From Amycolatopsis sp. WAC 01376 (lineage in GTDB: Bacteria > Actinomycetota > Actinomycetes > Mycobacteriales > Pseudonocardiaceae): 64,000 bases of DNA. The notes beneath the pieces are model-generated. The model saw nothing but the letters and a program-made list of their open reading frames with translations, was not told the DNA's origin and did no database searches. Shown here piece after piece: positions 16,716 to 26,831 of this stretch. The translations under genes were made by a program, and so were the position numbers. Positions within the stretch are counted from its first letter, which is position 1. Every line of letters starts with the position of its first letter. The DNA lies in NCBI RefSeq assembly GCF_003947415.1, contig NZ_QHKL01000004.1, positions 62,001-126,000 on the forward strand. Direction: 5' to 3'.

Positions 16716-17462
16716 TCAGTCCTTCTTGGACTCGCCCTCGGCTTCGTCCTCCGCGGGCTCCTCCGGCTCGGGGGGCAGAAGCGCGTCGAGCGCGGCACCG
16801 GCCACCCGGCGGAACTTACGTCCGCGCCGATCCCGCTCCAGCACGGCGACCTCGAGCTTCACCGGGTCCGAGTCGCCGTTCGTGGGCGTGGGGGTGTTGG
16901 CGCGCAACGCCTTCACCGCGACGCCGAGCGCCGCTTCCAGCTCCATGTCCGGCTCGTAGCTGTCCTTGAGCTTCGTGGTGAGCGTGTCGGCCTGGCCGCC
17001 CATCACGACGAACTTCGGCTCGTCGAAGATCGAACCGTCGTAGGTCAACCGGTACAGCTGGTCCTCGTCCGCGGTCGCGCCGACCTCGGCTACGCAGACC
17101 TCCACCTCGAACGGCTTCAGCTGCTCGGTGAAGATGCTGCCCAGCGTCGCGGCATACGCGTTCGCCAGCGCACGCGCGCTGACGTCCCGCCGGTCGTACT
17201 GGTAGCCCTTCAGGTCCGCGTGCCGGATGCCGGCGACGCGGAGGTTCTCGAACTCGCTGTAGCGGCCCACGGCCGCGAAACCGATCCGGTCGTAGATCTC
17301 CGACACCTTGTGCAACGTCGCCGAGGGGTTCTCGGCCACGAACAGCACGCCACCGCGGTACTTGAGCACGACCACGCTCCGGCCACGCGCGATGCCCTTG
17401 CGCGCGATCTCGGAACGCTCCCGCATCAGCTGCTCGGGAGAGGCGTACAACGGCATCGTCAC
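16716..17462 (-). CDS. prcA: Proteasome subunit alpha
   Basis: PrcA forms the outer, gating rings of the 20S core particle and is catalytically inactive. The 248-residue protein starts [73 protein letters not shown], the alpha-subunit N-terminal gating helix and first strands. An acidic tail ([17 protein letters not shown]) follows. The start may be GTG at 17460 or ATG two codons later. It lies 51 bases downstream of prcB on the same strand. Confidence 0.97.
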   Translation of the reverse strand: MTMPLYASPEQLMRERSEIARKGIARGRSVVVLKYRGGVLFVAENPSATLHKVSEIYDRIGFAAVGRYSEFENLRVAGIRHADLKGYQYDRRDVSARALANAYAATLGSIFTEQLKPFEVEVCVAEVGATADEDQLYRLTYDGSIFDEPKFVVMGGQADTLTTKLKDSYEPDMELEAALGVAVKALRANTPTPTNGDSDPVKLEVAVLERDRRGRKFRRVAGAALDALLPPEPEEPAEDEAEGESKKD

Positions 17463-17513
17463 TGTGGTGCTCCGCTCTTTCGGGCTCTCATCGGGAAGGG
17501 GACAGGGAGAGGG

Positions 17514-18350
17514 CTAGCGCCCGCGCTCGGCTCGTGCGGCCACGATGGCCTCGGCCACCGCGGTCGTCTTCTCGAGCGGCACCGCCACCGCACCCTGCTC
17601 CGCGGTGACCGTCACGATCGTCGGGAAGATCCGGCGTACCAGATCCGGGCCGCCGGTCGCGGTGTCGTCGTCCGCCGCGTCGTACAACGCCTCCACCGCC
17701 GTCCGGATCGCGGCTTCGACGTCCGCGTCCGGGTCGTACAGCTTCTTCAGCGAGCCCTTCGCGAACAGCGATCCCGAGCCGATGGCGTGGTAGCCGGCGC
17801 TCTCCTCGTAACGTCCGCCGGTCGCGTCGTACGAGACGATCCGGCCCGCGTGCTTCGCGTCCTCCGCGTCGAGGTCGTACCCGACGAACAACGGCAGCAC
17901 GGCCAGCCCCGCCATCGCCATCTCCAGATTGGACTTCACCAGCCCGGCGAGCTTGTTCGTCTTGCCGTCGAGCGAGAGCGAAACACCCTCGATCTTCTCG
18001 TAGTGCGCCAGTTCGACCGCGTACAGCCGCACCATCTCGATCGCGAGCCCGGCAGAGCCCGCGATGCCCACCGCAGAGTACTCGTCGGTGAGATGCACCT
18101 TCTCCATGTCGCGCGAAGCGATCAGATTGCCCGACGTGGCCCGCCGGTCACCGGCGATCAGCACCCCACCCGCGAACTTGACCGCGACGATCGTCGTCCC
18201 GTGCGGGGCGTCCAGCCCGCCCGCCCCGGCCGAGACCCGCCGCTCCGGGAGCAGCTCGGGCGCCTGCGCCCGAAGGAAGTCCGAGAACGACGAGGTCGCC
18301 GACGAGAAGTACGCGGCGGGCAGCGCCGACTTACCCGAGGTGTGTTCCAT
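17514..18350 (-). CDS. prcB: Proteasome subunit beta
   Basis: PrcB provides the proteolytic sites of the 20S core. The 278-residue precursor has a 51-residue propeptide ending HG, so mature PrcB begins at Thr52 ([19 protein letters not shown]). Counting from that Thr, Asp17 and Lys33 are present ([19 protein letters not shown]), completing the catalytic set. The propeptide is expected to be autocatalytically removed on assembly. It is preceded by pup and followed by prcA, the standard order. Confidence 0.97.
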   Translation of the reverse strand: MEHTSGKSALPAAYFSSATSSFSDFLRAQAPELLPERRVSAGAGGLDAPHGTTIVAVKFAGGVLIAGDRRATSGNLIASRDMEKVHLTDEYSAVGIAGSAGLAIEMVRLYAVELAHYEKIEGVSLSLDGKTNKLAGLVKSNLEMAMAGLAVLPLFVGYDLDAEDAKHAGRIVSYDATGGRYEESAGYHAIGSGSLFAKGSLKKLYDPDADVEAAIRTAVEALYDAADDDTATGGPDLVRRIFPTIVTVTAEQGAVAVPLEKTTAVAEAIVAARAERGR

Positions 18351-18423
18351 ACGTGCTCAAAGTTCCAATCTGTGTGATCCGCCGGCTCCGCACAGGCGGC
18401 CGCCCTGGCCGCCGGAAGACGAG

Positions 18424-18618
18424 TTACTCGCCGCCCTTTTGCACGTAGGCGCGGACGAAGTCCTCGGCGTTCTCCTCGAGCACGTCGTCGATCTCGTCGA
18501 GGATCGTGTCGACGTCCTCGCCGAGCTTCTCGCGCCGTTCCTGACCCGCCGGACCGCCGTCCTCGAACTCTTCGTCCGAGTCGCCGCCGCCGTGCTTTTC
18601 GATCTTTTCCTGAGCCAT
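18424..18618 (-). CDS. pup: Prokaryotic ubiquitin-like protein Pup (GGE form)
   Basis: Pup is the degradation tag attached to lysines. The 64-residue protein is acidic and Gly-rich, with the coiled-coil segment bound by Mpa (about 25-55, REKLGEDVDTILDEIDDVLEENAEDFVRAYVQ). It ends GGE rather than the GGQ of mycobacteria; the last codon is GAG. It can therefore be ligated by PafA without prior deamidation by Dop. It lies between dop and prcB on the same strand. Confidence 0.97.
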   Translation of the reverse strand: MAQEKIEKHGGGDSDEEFEDGGPAGQERREKLGEDVDTILDEIDDVLEENAEDFVRAYVQKGGE

Positions 18619-18715
18619 CTCGCCTCCCGGTGTGGCCGATGTTTCCTAGCCTACCCAGCGGTCCCGACATTCCGTGGGATCCGTGATCGCTTAACCCCGA
18701 TGAAAGGAAATCCCG

Positions 18716-20218
18716 CTAGTCCGAACCGGTGAGCGCCTCCACCAGCTCCTCGGCGGTCGCGGAGTCGTCCAGCAACTTCCCCACGTGGGCCTTCGTGCCC
18801 CGCAACGGCTCCAACGTCGGGATCCGCACCAGCGATTCCCTGCCGACGTCGAAGATGACCGAATCCCACGACGCCGCGGCGATGGAGCTGGCGTACTTCT
18901 CCAGCGCGCGGCCCCGGAAATAGGCCCTGGTGTCCGAAGGTGGCGTCGTGACCGCCTCCAGCACCTCCTCCTCGGTCACCAGACGCTTCATCGAACCCCT
19001 GGTGACGAGCCTGTTGTACAGGCCCTTGTCCAAGCGGACATCCGAGTACTGCAGGTCGACCAGCCGCAACCGCGGCGCGCCCCAGGCCAGCTGGTCCCGC
19101 GCGCGGTAGCCCTCGAGCAACCGCAGCTTCGCCGGCCAGTCCAGCCTGTCCGCGCATTCCTGGGGGTCCCGCGCCAGTGCGTCCAGGATCTCGCCCCAGA
19201 CCCGCAGGACCTCCTTGGAGGCCTCGTCCGCGCCGGTGCGCTCCAGGTTCGCCGACGCGATCTCGTGATAGGCGAACTGGAGGTCCAGCCCGGTGTACTT
19301 GCGCCCGTTGGCCAGCGACACCTTCGCCTTCAGCGTCGGGTCGTGGCTGATCTGGTGCACGGCCCGCACCGGCTCGTCCAGCTTCAGGTCGTCGAACCGG
19401 ATGCCCGCCTCGATCAGGTCCAGCACGAGCGCCGTCGTGCCGACCTTGAGGTACGTGGAGTACTCGGCCAGGTTCGCGTCGCCGATGATGACGTGCAGAC
19501 GGCGGTACTTGTCCGCGTCGGCGTGCGGCTCGTCGCGGGTGTTGATGATCCCGCGTTTGAGCGTCGTCTCCAGGCCGACCTCGACCTCGATGTAGTCGGA
19601 GCGCTGCGAGAGCTGGAAACCGGCTTCCTCGCTCTGCTGCCCGACACCGACCCGTCCCGAACCGGTCATCACCTGCCGGGACGCGAAGAACGGCGTCAGC
19701 CCCGCGATCACCGCGGTGAACGGCGTCGAGCGCTGCATCAGGTAGTTCTCGTGCGTGCCGTAGCTCGCGCCCTTGCCGTCGACGTTGTTCTTGTACAACT
19801 GCAAAGGCGGCTGACCGGGAACGGTGGCGGCCTTGCGCGCCGCCTCCTCCATGACCCGTTCGCCCGCCTTGTCCCAGATGACCGCGTCGCGCGCGTTCGT
19901 CACCTCGGGCGCCGAGTACTCCGGGTGCGCGTGGTCGACGTACAGCCGCGCCCCGTTGGTCAGGATGACATTCGCCGCGCCGAGGTCCTCGACGTCCGGG
20001 TCGTGCCCGGGGCCGCTCGGGCCGGTCAGGTCGAACCCGCGGGCGTCCCGCAGTGGCGATTCCACCTCGTAGTCCCACCGTGCCCGCCTGGCCCGCGGGA
20101 TGTCGGCCGCGGCCGCGTAGGCCAGCACGACCTGGGTCGAGGTGAGTACCGGGTTCGCCGTCGCGTCGCCCGGCACCGCGATGCCGTACTCGACTTCGGT
20201 TCCCATGATCCGCCGCAT
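18716..20218 (-). CDS. dop: Deamidase/depupylase Dop
   Basis: Dop removes Pup from substrates and, in GGQ organisms, deamidates Pup. The 500-residue protein begins [17 protein letters not shown], with the catalytic carboxylate region TEVEYG. An N-terminal region characteristic of Dop (about 40-80, [20 protein letters not shown]) is present and absent from PafA. The ATP-binding motif [18 protein letters not shown] follows. The ATG at 20216-20218 is preferred because the longer frame adds an unconserved leader. Since Pup here ends in Glu, depupylation is the likely main role. Confidence 0.96.
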   Translation of the reverse strand: MRRIMGTEVEYGIAVPGDATANPVLTSTQVVLAYAAAADIPRARRARWDYEVESPLRDARGFDLTGPSGPGHDPDVEDLGAANVILTNGARLYVDHAHPEYSAPEVTNARDAVIWDKAGERVMEEAARKAATVPGQPPLQLYKNNVDGKGASYGTHENYLMQRSTPFTAVIAGLTPFFASRQVMTGSGRVGVGQQSEEAGFQLSQRSDYIEVEVGLETTLKRGIINTRDEPHADADKYRRLHVIIGDANLAEYSTYLKVGTTALVLDLIEAGIRFDDLKLDEPVRAVHQISHDPTLKAKVSLANGRKYTGLDLQFAYHEIASANLERTGADEASKEVLRVWGEILDALARDPQECADRLDWPAKLRLLEGYRARDQLAWGAPRLRLVDLQYSDVRLDKGLYNRLVTRGSMKRLVTEEEVLEAVTTPPSDTRAYFRGRALEKYASSIAAASWDSVIFDVGRESLVRIPTLEPLRGTKAHVGKLLDDSATAEELVEALTGSD

Positions 20219-20261
20219 ACCCACCACCCTACGGGGTCGGGGCCGTGCGACGATGCCCCCC

Positions 20262-20777
20262 ATGTCAGGCAGTGACGAACTCGTTGCGCTCTATGACCTC
20301 GACGGAACCGCGGTGGGAGCGGCCACCCGGTCCCGGGTCCGCGCCGAGGGGCTGTGGCACGCGGCGGGCGTGGTGTTGGTCCGTTCGAGTGACGGAGGTT
20401 CCGTTTACGTGCACTTGCGCACTCCCACGAAGGACGTCTATCCCTCCACTTGGGACTGCTGGGCGGGCGGCATCGTCGCGGCGGGTGAGACACCGGAGGA
20501 GTGCGCGCGCCGGGAACTCGCCGAAGAACTGGGTGTGCACGGAGTGGAACTGTGGCCGCTTTTCGTCCATGTCACCGACGACGACACGATCCGCTGCCAC
20601 AACTTCGCGTTCGAAACGCGCTGGGACGGCCCCTTCGTCCACCAACCGTCCGAAGTCGTGGAAGGACGTTGGCTGACACTGGCCGAGTTGCGTTCGTGGC
20701 TCGACGATCCGGAGAGCCGGTTCATCCCGGACGGCCGTCTCGGCGCGCTGGAGTGGTTCCGGCGAGAAGGCGCCTAG
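20262..20777 (+). CDS. NUDIX hydrolase
   Basis: A 171-residue NUDIX enzyme with the box [24 protein letters not shown] (Gx5Ex7REUxEExGU). It begins [41 protein letters not shown], as in YfcD-like NUDIX proteins near isopentenyl diphosphate isomerases; the substrate is unknown. It diverges from dop and its stop overlaps that of the convergent lipoprotein (shared CTAG). Confidence 0.92.
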   Translation: MSGSDELVALYDLDGTAVGAATRSRVRAEGLWHAAGVVLVRSSDGGSVYVHLRTPTKDVYPSTWDCWAGGIVAAGETPEECARRELAEELGVHGVELWPLFVHVTDDDTIRCHNFAFETRWDGPFVHQPSEVVEGRWLTLAELRSWLDDPESRFIPDGRLGALEWFRREGA

Positions 20778-21385
20778 GCCGAACGGAGGCGCTGCGCGAC
20801 GATCGGCAACAGCCGCTTCGCCGCGTCCGTCGCCCGCGCCTCGGTTCCGGCCGTCACGCTGAGGGCGGAGACGAGCTTCCCCTTGGCGAGCAACACCGTG
20901 CACGTCGTGCCCTCGCACCAGGCACGCTGGATCTCGACGCCGGCTTGCTTCGTCAGCGTGAGCTTCTTGCCTTCGCAGTCCGCCTGGGCGACGACGTCCG
21001 AGGCGTCACGGTCGGTGTACTCGGTGACCTGGTGCTCCAGCGTCGAGCCGCTCGGATACGACCACGTCGCCGAGCGGCTCGTGGCACGGGTGAGTCCGGT
21101 CAGACAGCCGGACACCTTGCTCTCACCGGGGACGACTTCTTCCTCGACGACGTCCTCGTCGGTCAGCAGCGCCGCGGAAACGGCGGCGGGGACCGGAGCC
21201 CGGGTCGAAGACGGCGGCACCGGCGCGGCCTGCGGCTTCACCGACGGTTGCGCGGGTTCGACCGTGGGCGTCGGTGCCGGGTCGTCGTAATAGGTGTCGA
21301 GGTCGTTGGGGCGGTCCGCGCAGCCCGACAAACCGAACAGCGCGACCGTCGCCACCGCGAGCACCTGCCGATGACGCACCCTCAA
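20774..21385 (-). CDS. Lipoprotein, unknown function
   Basis: A 203-residue protein with an N-terminal signal and lipobox LSGC (Cys22), so it is probably attached to the outer face of the membrane. A Pro/Ala-rich linker (about 38-72) precedes a globular domain with Cys pairs (for example SGCLTG and DCEGKK, WCEGTTC). I do not recognise the family; there is some resemblance to DUF3558-like secreted domains, not secure. Confidence 0.8.
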   Translation of the reverse strand: MRVRHRQVLAVATVALFGLSGCADRPNDLDTYYDDPAPTPTVEPAQPSVKPQAAPVPPSSTRAPVPAAVSAALLTDEDVVEEEVVPGESKVSGCLTGLTRATSRSATWSYPSGSTLEHQVTEYTDRDASDVVAQADCEGKKLTLTKQAGVEIQRAWCEGTTCTVLLAKGKLVSALSVTAGTEARATDAAKRLLPIVAQRLRSA

Positions 21386-21434
21386 GCCTCCCCGGTGACC
21401 CGCCAGACGTTTGCCGCGAGAGTAGTCCAGCCCC

Positions 21435-22388
21435 TCAATGCCAGCCGAGGCAGGACCGGTGCCGCCAGTAGGCGACCGGTTCTTCCGCGAGCGCGGCCAG
21501 CTCCGCGAGTTCGTCCGCGGTCGGCTTCACCTGCGTGGCAAGGAGATTCTCCGCGAGCTGGGCGGTACTCGACGGGCCGATGACCGCGACCGGCCGCCAG
21601 TCCTGCGCCAGCACGGCCGCGATCGCCACCGCGTCCGGACCGGCCCCGTGCTCCCTCGCGATCCGCGCGAGCGGTGGCGGCGGCTCGACCACCAACCGTC
21701 CGTTCGCGACGGTTTCCTTGACCAGCAACCGTTTCCCGGCGGCGTGCGCTTCCGCGAGCGCCGGGCCGACGGAGGGCTCGAGCAGGTTCCACGTCGACTG
21801 CACGGCACTGAAGACCGGCGTTCCGGAGACCTCCAGCTCGAACGCCCGGCGGACCGCGTCGGCCTGCGCGGGGCCGGAGGTGGAGAACCCCACCGGGACA
21901 CCGTCGGCGGCGAGTTCGGCCAGCGCGCCGATCAGCCGGTCGTCGCCGAACAGCGGACTGTCCACAGTGAGCGAGTGGACTTGGTAGAGGGAGACCGCTT
22001 TACCCAGCAGGTCAACGGTTTCCGCCCACTGCTCGCCGAACCGCGCCGCGGTGTGCTCCTTGACCTCGTGCACCTCCGCGTCGAGCTTCCACTCCCCTAC
22101 GTAGCGGTAGCCCCATTTGCTCGACACCGTCACGTCCGCGGGGGCGCGATCGGCGAGCCAACCGGCGAGGAACTCCTCCGAGGAACCATACGAACGGGCG
22201 ACATCGATCCACCGGACGCCCGCGCGGTACGCGTCGTCCAGTACGTCGTAGGTCGCCGCGCGCATCGCCTCGAACTCGCGTCCGGGCGGCAGCGCGTCGG
22301 CCGGGCCGAGGTTGATGTACGCGGGCCTGCCGAGCGCTGCCAGTCCGACGGCGATCCGGTCGCCGACATGGGTTTCCGAGGCTGTCAC
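21435..22388 (-). CDS. Aldo/keto reductase
   Basis: A 317-residue AKR-family (alpha/beta)8 oxidoreductase. Visible features are GLAALGRPAYINLG near the N-terminus, then AYRAGVRWIDVARSYGSSEEFLAGWLADR, containing the catalytic Asp and Tyr, and SSKWGYRY with the catalytic Lys. It lacks some canonical NADPH-loop residues, as in the divergent L-fucose-dehydrogenase-like AKRs. The GTG start overlaps the stop of the upstream small gene (GTGA). Confidence 0.9.
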   Translation of the reverse strand: MTASETHVGDRIAVGLAALGRPAYINLGPADALPPGREFEAMRAATYDVLDDAYRAGVRWIDVARSYGSSEEFLAGWLADRAPADVTVSSKWGYRYVGEWKLDAEVHEVKEHTAARFGEQWAETVDLLGKAVSLYQVHSLTVDSPLFGDDRLIGALAELAADGVPVGFSTSGPAQADAVRRAFELEVSGTPVFSAVQSTWNLLEPSVGPALAEAHAAGKRLLVKETVANGRLVVEPPPPLARIAREHGAGPDAVAIAAVLAQDWRPVAVIGPSSTAQLAENLLATQVKPTADELAELAALAEEPVAYWRHRSCLGWH

Positions 22389-22729
22389 CGGGCTCCTTCG
22401 TTCTTGTGGCGGAGGATCGCGAGCCACTGGCTCGAGTTCTGCGCCTGCCGATGGAGCTTTTCGAGGCGGGCCGCCGGGGCTCGAACGTAACCCTTGCCGA
22501 AGACGGGCGCGATCTGACGGAGGCTGGCGCCTTCCTCCCTGGCCGCGAGCAGTGCCCAGTCGGACGCGTCGGCGCAGGCCGCGGAGGCGCGGCGCAGCTC
22601 CCCCAGGATCTCGATGAGTTCGGGGGCGCTCACGTCCCCCGCTCGTACGGCGGCCGCCGTCGTTTCCAGCCACGCCAGGACATCGGCCTCGGTGATCGGC
22701 GCGCGCGGGCGCCCAGCGGATTCGCTCAC
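22385..22729 (-). CDS. Small helix-turn-helix-like conserved protein
   Basis: A 114-residue protein, taken from the GTG at 22727-22729. The middle is helical (ADVLAWLETTAAAVRAGDVSAPELIEILGELRRASAACADASDWALLAAREEGASLRQIAPVFGKGYVRAPAARLEKLHR), with a possible sigma-70 region 4-type helix-turn-helix (ASLRQIAPVFGKGYVRAPAA). I do not recognise the family. Four-base coupling to the aldo/keto reductase suggests joint function or regulation. Confidence 0.7.
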   Translation of the reverse strand: MSESAGRPRAPITEADVLAWLETTAAAVRAGDVSAPELIEILGELRRASAACADASDWALLAAREEGASLRQIAPVFGKGYVRAPAARLEKLHRQAQNSSQWLAILRHKNEGAR

Positions 22730-22871
22730 GGCCGATGAGTATAGGTCGTTATACGCGCGGCGCGCGGGACCGCCACGCGGAGGCGTGGGACACATCGTCC
22801 GAAAACCGCTGGAGTACACAGTGGATTCCCGATTCACTGAGCCGGAAGACGCGAACTCGGGAGAAGGACAA

Positions 22872-23783
22872 TTGGGACGTTTCAGTATCGCGATCCGGTT
22901 CGCGGCACTCGCGATCGTGTGGGGCGCGAGTTTTCTGTTCATCAAGATCGGCCTCACCGGCCTGTCGCCCGCTCAGGTGGCGCTTTCGCGCATCTGCCTC
23001 GGCGCGGTGGCCCTGATCGCCATCGCCGCATGGCGCCGCAAGCCACTCCCCCGTGATCCGGCGCTCTGGGGCCATCTCGCGGTGGTCTCCGTGCTGCTGT
23101 GCGTGATCCCGTTCCTGCTGTTCTCCTGGGCCGAGCAGTACATCTCGTCCGGGCTCGCCAGTATCTTCAACGCGACGACCCCGCTGATCACCATGCTCAT
23201 CGCCGCCGCGGCCCTGCCGTCGGAACGGTTCACGAAGGCCCGGACGGCCGGCCTGATCCTCGGCTTCCTCGGCGTGCTCACCATCGTCGGGGTCTGGCAA
23301 GGGATCGACATCTCCCACGAACTGACCGCGCAACTGGCGTGCCTCGGCGCGACGACCTGTTACGGGATCTCGTTCGTCTACGTGCGACGGTTCATCTCCT
23401 GGCGGAACCTCGACGCGCCGACCGTCGCACTCGGACAGGTCTGTTGCGGCGCCGTCGTGATGCTGCTGCTCGCGCCGTTCATCGCGACGACGCCGGTGCG
23501 CCTCGACACGCCGATCATCCTCAGCATGATCGCGCTCGGCGCGCTGGGCACCGGGCTCGCCTACTCCTGGAACGCGTCGATCATCGCGGCGTGGGGCGCG
23601 TCGAACGCGTCTGCCGTGACCTACCTCACACCCGTCGTCGGTGTGCTCCTCGGTGTCCTGGTCCTCGACGAACCCTTGGCGTGGAACCAGCCCGTCGGCG
23701 CACTGCTCGTCGTCCTCGGCATCCTGGCCGCGCACGGACGGCTGAGCGTGCGCAAGAAGGTCCGGGAATCCGTCCCCGTGTGA
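22872..23783 (+). CDS. EamA-family (DMT) transporter
   Basis: A 303-residue permease with ten hydrophobic segments in two EamA repeats. Typical signatures are IVWGASFLFIKIGLTGLSPAQVALSRICLGAV and the second-repeat AYSWNASIIAAWGASNASAVTYLTPVVGVLLGVLVLDEPL. The substrate, an amino acid or metabolite, is unknown. I choose a TTG start because GGGAGAAGG lies at ideal spacing before it; an upstream GTG is possible. Its 3' end is followed by a bidirectional terminator shared with mpa. Confidence 0.9.
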   Translation: MGRFSIAIRFAALAIVWGASFLFIKIGLTGLSPAQVALSRICLGAVALIAIAAWRRKPLPRDPALWGHLAVVSVLLCVIPFLLFSWAEQYISSGLASIFNATTPLITMLIAAAALPSERFTKARTAGLILGFLGVLTIVGVWQGIDISHELTAQLACLGATTCYGISFVYVRRFISWRNLDAPTVALGQVCCGAVVMLLLAPFIATTPVRLDTPIILSMIALGALGTGLAYSWNASIIAAWGASNASAVTYLTPVVGVLLGVLVLDEPLAWNQPVGALLVVLGILAAHGRLSVRKKVRESVPV

Positions 23784-23785
23784 CG

Positions 23786-23830
23786 CGAAAGGGCCCTTCG
23801 CCGCATGCGCTGCGGCGAAGGGCCCTTTCG
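23786..23830. terminator. Bidirectional terminator between EamA gene and mpa
   Basis: Perfect 20-bp arms (CGAAAGGGCCCTTCGCCGCA and complement) flank a 5-base loop and fill the 54-base gap between the stops of two convergent genes. Confidence 0.8.
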
Positions 23831-23837
23831 GCTTGCC

Positions 23838-25640
23838 TTACAGGTACTGACCGGTGTTCGTGGCGGTGTCGATCGCCCGCCCCGAATCCTGGTTCTTGCC
23901 GGTGACGAGCGTGCGGATGTAGACGATCCGCTCGCCCTTCTTGCCGGAGATCCGGGCCCAGTCGTCCGGGTTGGTGGTGTTGGGCAGGTCCTCGTTCTCC
24001 GCGAACTCGTCGACGATCGCGTCCAGCAGATGCTGCACGCGCAGGCCGGGCTGCTGGGTCTCCAGCACCGACTTGATCGCCGACTTCTTCGCCCGGTCCA
24101 CGATGTTCTGGATCATCGCGCCCGAGTTGAAGTCGCGGAAGTACAGGACTTCCTTGTCACCGTTGGCGTAGGTGACCTCGAGGAACCGGTTCTCGTCCGT
24201 CTCCTCGTACATCCGCTCGACCGTGTGCTGGATCATCGCGTCGAACGTCGCCCTGCGGTCCCCGCCGAACTCGGCGAGGTCGTCCGCGTGGATCGGCAGG
24301 CCATCGGACAGGTACTTGGAGAAGATGTCCTTCGCGCCTTCGGCGTCCGGACGCTCGATCTTGATCTTGACGTCGAGCCGGCCCGGCCGCAGGATCGCCG
24401 GGTCGATCATGTCTTCACGGTTGGAGGCGCCGATGACGATGACGTTCTCCAGGCCCTCGACACCGTCGATCTCCGAGAGCAGCTGCGGGACGATCGTGGT
24501 CTCCACGTCGGAGGACACGCCCGAACCGCGGGTGCGGAAGATCGAGTCCATCTCGTCGAAGAACACGATCACCGGGGTGCCTTCGGAGGCCTTTTCCCGA
24601 GCCCGCTGGAAGATCAGGCGGATATGCCGCTCGGTCTCCCCGACGAACTTGTTCAGCAGCTCCGGACCCTTGATGTTCAGGAAGTAGGACTTCCCGTCCG
24701 CCTTGTCGCCACGGGCTTCCGCGACCTTCTTGGCGAGCGAGTTGGCCACCGCCTTGGCGATGAGGGTCTTACCGCAGCCAGGAGGCCCGTAGAGCAGCAC
24801 GCCCTTCGGCGGGCGCAACTGGTACTCCTGGTAGAGATCCGCGTGCAGGAACGGAAGCTCGACGGCGTCACGGATCTGCTCGATCTGCCGGGTGAGGCCA
24901 CCGATGTCCTCGTATTGGACGTCGGGCACCTCCTCCAGCACGAGATCCTCGACCTCCGCCTTCGGCACGCGCTCGTAGGCATAGCCGGCTTTCGAGTCGA
25001 CCAGCAGGGAATCGCCCGGCTTGAGGGGCTGTTCGGCCAGCGGATCGGAGAGCAGGACGACCCGCTCCTCGTCCGCGTGCCCGACCACGAGCGCACGAAG
25101 GCTGTCGCCCTCGACGTCCGGGGCCAGCACCTCGCGCAACGCGCAGACCTCACCGATCCGCTCGAAGTCGCCGCCTTCGACGACGGTGAGCGCCTCGTTG
25201 AGCCGCAACGCCTGTCCGCGCTGCAGCGATGACACCTCGACCGCGGGTGAGACCGAGACCCGCATCTTGCGGCCCGCGGTGAACACATCCACCGTGTTGT
25301 CCTCGTACGCGGTCACGAACACGCCGTAACCGCTCGGAGGCTGGGCCAGCCTGTCGACCTCCTCCCGCAACGCGAGCAACTGGCCACGCGCCTCGCGGAG
25401 CGTCTCGACCAGTTTCGTGTTGCGTTCCGTGAGTTGGCTCACTCGTTCCGACGCCTCGGCGAGTCGCTGCTCCAGCACTCGGTTCTGACGTGGCGAATCG
25501 GTGAGCTTCCGGCGCAGCAGGGCGACTTCCTCCTCGAGGAAGCGAACTTGACGTGCCTGCTCGTCGGACGTGATCTCGGCTCCGGTCGTTTCTGAAGGGT
25601 CGGCCTCCTCGCGCCGACCTCCGGGAAGGTCATGATGCAT
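23838..25640 (-). CDS. mpa: Proteasome-associated AAA ATPase Mpa/ARC
   Basis: This hexameric unfoldase recognises Pup and feeds substrates to the 20S core. The 600-residue protein has an N-terminal coiled coil (about 25-80, [14 protein letters not shown]), then OB domains, then an AAA module with Walker A GPPGCGKT, Walker [10 protein letters not shown] and the second-region motif [20 protein letters not shown]. It ends in QYL, the C-terminal HbYX-like docking motif. The ATG at 25638-25640 follows GAGGAGG. Confidence 0.97.
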   Translation of the reverse strand: MHHDLPGGRREEADPSETTGAEITSDEQARQVRFLEEEVALLRRKLTDSPRQNRVLEQRLAEASERVSQLTERNTKLVETLREARGQLLALREEVDRLAQPPSGYGVFVTAYEDNTVDVFTAGRKMRVSVSPAVEVSSLQRGQALRLNEALTVVEGGDFERIGEVCALREVLAPDVEGDSLRALVVGHADEERVVLLSDPLAEQPLKPGDSLLVDSKAGYAYERVPKAEVEDLVLEEVPDVQYEDIGGLTRQIEQIRDAVELPFLHADLYQEYQLRPPKGVLLYGPPGCGKTLIAKAVANSLAKKVAEARGDKADGKSYFLNIKGPELLNKFVGETERHIRLIFQRAREKASEGTPVIVFFDEMDSIFRTRGSGVSSDVETTIVPQLLSEIDGVEGLENVIVIGASNREDMIDPAILRPGRLDVKIKIERPDAEGAKDIFSKYLSDGLPIHADDLAEFGGDRRATFDAMIQHTVERMYEETDENRFLEVTYANGDKEVLYFRDFNSGAMIQNIVDRAKKSAIKSVLETQQPGLRVQHLLDAIVDEFAENEDLPNTTNPDDWARISGKKGERIVYIRTLVTGKNQDSGRAIDTATNTGQYL

Positions 25641-26002
25641 CGGGCACCTCCTCGGAGTGCTTTTCATTCCACGGTACCGGCGATCACCGACAATAAAAGG
25701 CCTTTCCGCATCACAAGATCGGCGCGTCGCGTTCCGGACGATCCCGCAGCACGTACCTTCACCACGCGCAAGGGGCCATCCCGGTGCCGGGTCCGACACT
25801 CCCATGGTCACAATCCGTCCACCTACCCTGACCTGCGGCGGAATACCCGGCTCCGTCCGGGTGCAAACGGGTTTCCGGTATCAGTTCGGCCCTAATCGAG
25901 CGGCGATCCGGGTCGATGGCTAGCATCGGGCGACGTTCGCCGGGGAGGTCGACCGGCGCGTCGTGTTGAGCATTTTCGCAGAACAGCTAGGGGGCAACAG
26001 CC
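25641..26002. other. Divergent regulatory region between mpa and the GYPQ-rich protein
   Basis: These 362 bases hold no convincing gene. The mpa ribosome-binding site is at about 25644-25650. I see no strong palindrome. A TATTGT box on the minus strand (around 25692) is a possible mpa -10 element, with no good -35. The plus-strand ribosome-binding site for the next gene is AGGGGG near 25990. Confidence 0.5.
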
Positions 26003-26824
26003 ATGACTTACCCGCCGCAACAGCCCGGCGGCTACGGACAAGATCCGTACGGCCAGCAGGGCGGGTACCCGCAGAGCGGCCCCCAGCCGCAGCAGGGATA
26101 CCCCGGGGGTGGCCAGTACGGCCAGGACCCGTACGGCCAGCAGCAAGGTGGCTATCCGCAGAGCGGACCGCAGCCCCAGCAGGGATACCCGGGCGGCACG
26201 CAGCAGTTCGGCCAGCCGGATCCCTACGGGCAGCAGGGCGGCTACAACGCGTACCCGCAGGAAGGCGGCGGGTACGGCGGCGAGCCGCCCAAGAAAAAGA
26301 AGACGGGCCTGATCGTCGGCATCGCGATCGGCGCGGTCGTGCTGGTCGGCGGTGGTGTCACCGCCCTCGTCATCGCGCTGAACTCCGGTGACGACAACCC
26401 GACCGCCGCGCCGCCTGCCAGCAGCGCGGCCCCGTCGGAGGCTCCGGCCTCGTCGTCGCAGAAGCCGAGCTCGACCCGGAGCAAGTCCAGCTCGCCGAGC
26501 ACGTCGGCGACCAAGAGCTCCGGTCCGGCGCCCGGCGGGAAGGCCACGCCTCAAGAGGTCTTCGAAAGTGCGGCGACCTCTTACAGCGCGGGTGACAAGA
26601 AGGCGTTCCTCGACCTGATCTGCCGCAGCGAGAACACCAAGGACGAGGGCAAGCCGCTCGACCCCATCAAGCTCGAGATCACCGAGCCCGCCAAGGAAAG
26701 CGGCGACCGGGCGACCGGCCGTTACCGCGCGACCCAGGGCACCAAGATGGCGGAAGGCACCATCACCGCGGCCAAGGAGTCGGAACTGTGGTGCCTCAAG
26801 GACATCAAGGCCGACAAGAAGTGA
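26003..26824 (+). CDS. Membrane-anchored protein with Gly/Tyr/Pro/Gln-rich N-terminus
   Basis: A 273-residue protein. Residues 1-92 are low-complexity GYPQ/QDPYGQQ repeats, in tandem copies of about 20 residues ([14 protein letters not shown]). A KKKK motif precedes one membrane helix (about 101-125). A Ser/Thr/Pro-rich linker (about 130-180) leads to a C-terminal domain (about 180-273) with two Cys. Such proteins are common in actinomycetes and resemble DUF4878-type or membrane-associated substrate-binding domains. The function is unknown. It is followed by a related anchored protein 7 bases later. Confidence 0.85.
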   Translation: MTYPPQQPGGYGQDPYGQQGGYPQSGPQPQQGYPGGGQYGQDPYGQQQGGYPQSGPQPQQGYPGGTQQFGQPDPYGQQGGYNAYPQEGGGYGGEPPKKKKTGLIVGIAIGAVVLVGGGVTALVIALNSGDDNPTAAPPASSAAPSEAPASSSQKPSSTRSKSSSPSTSATKSSGPAPGGKATPQEVFESAATSYSAGDKKAFLDLICRSENTKDEGKPLDPIKLEITEPAKESGDRATGRYRATQGTKMAEGTITAAKESELWCLKDIKADKK

Positions 26825-26831
26825 CCCACCG

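Noticed and set aside
18785-20275. 496-codon open frame on the plus strand antisense to dop
   Set aside because: It mirrors the codon bias of dop and shows no recognisable domain. The dop protein on the other strand is unmistakable.
21435-22673. A longer aldo/keto reductase gene with a 95-residue N-terminal extension
   Set aside because: The extension overlaps the upstream small gene; the GTG at 22388 gives the standard family N-terminus.
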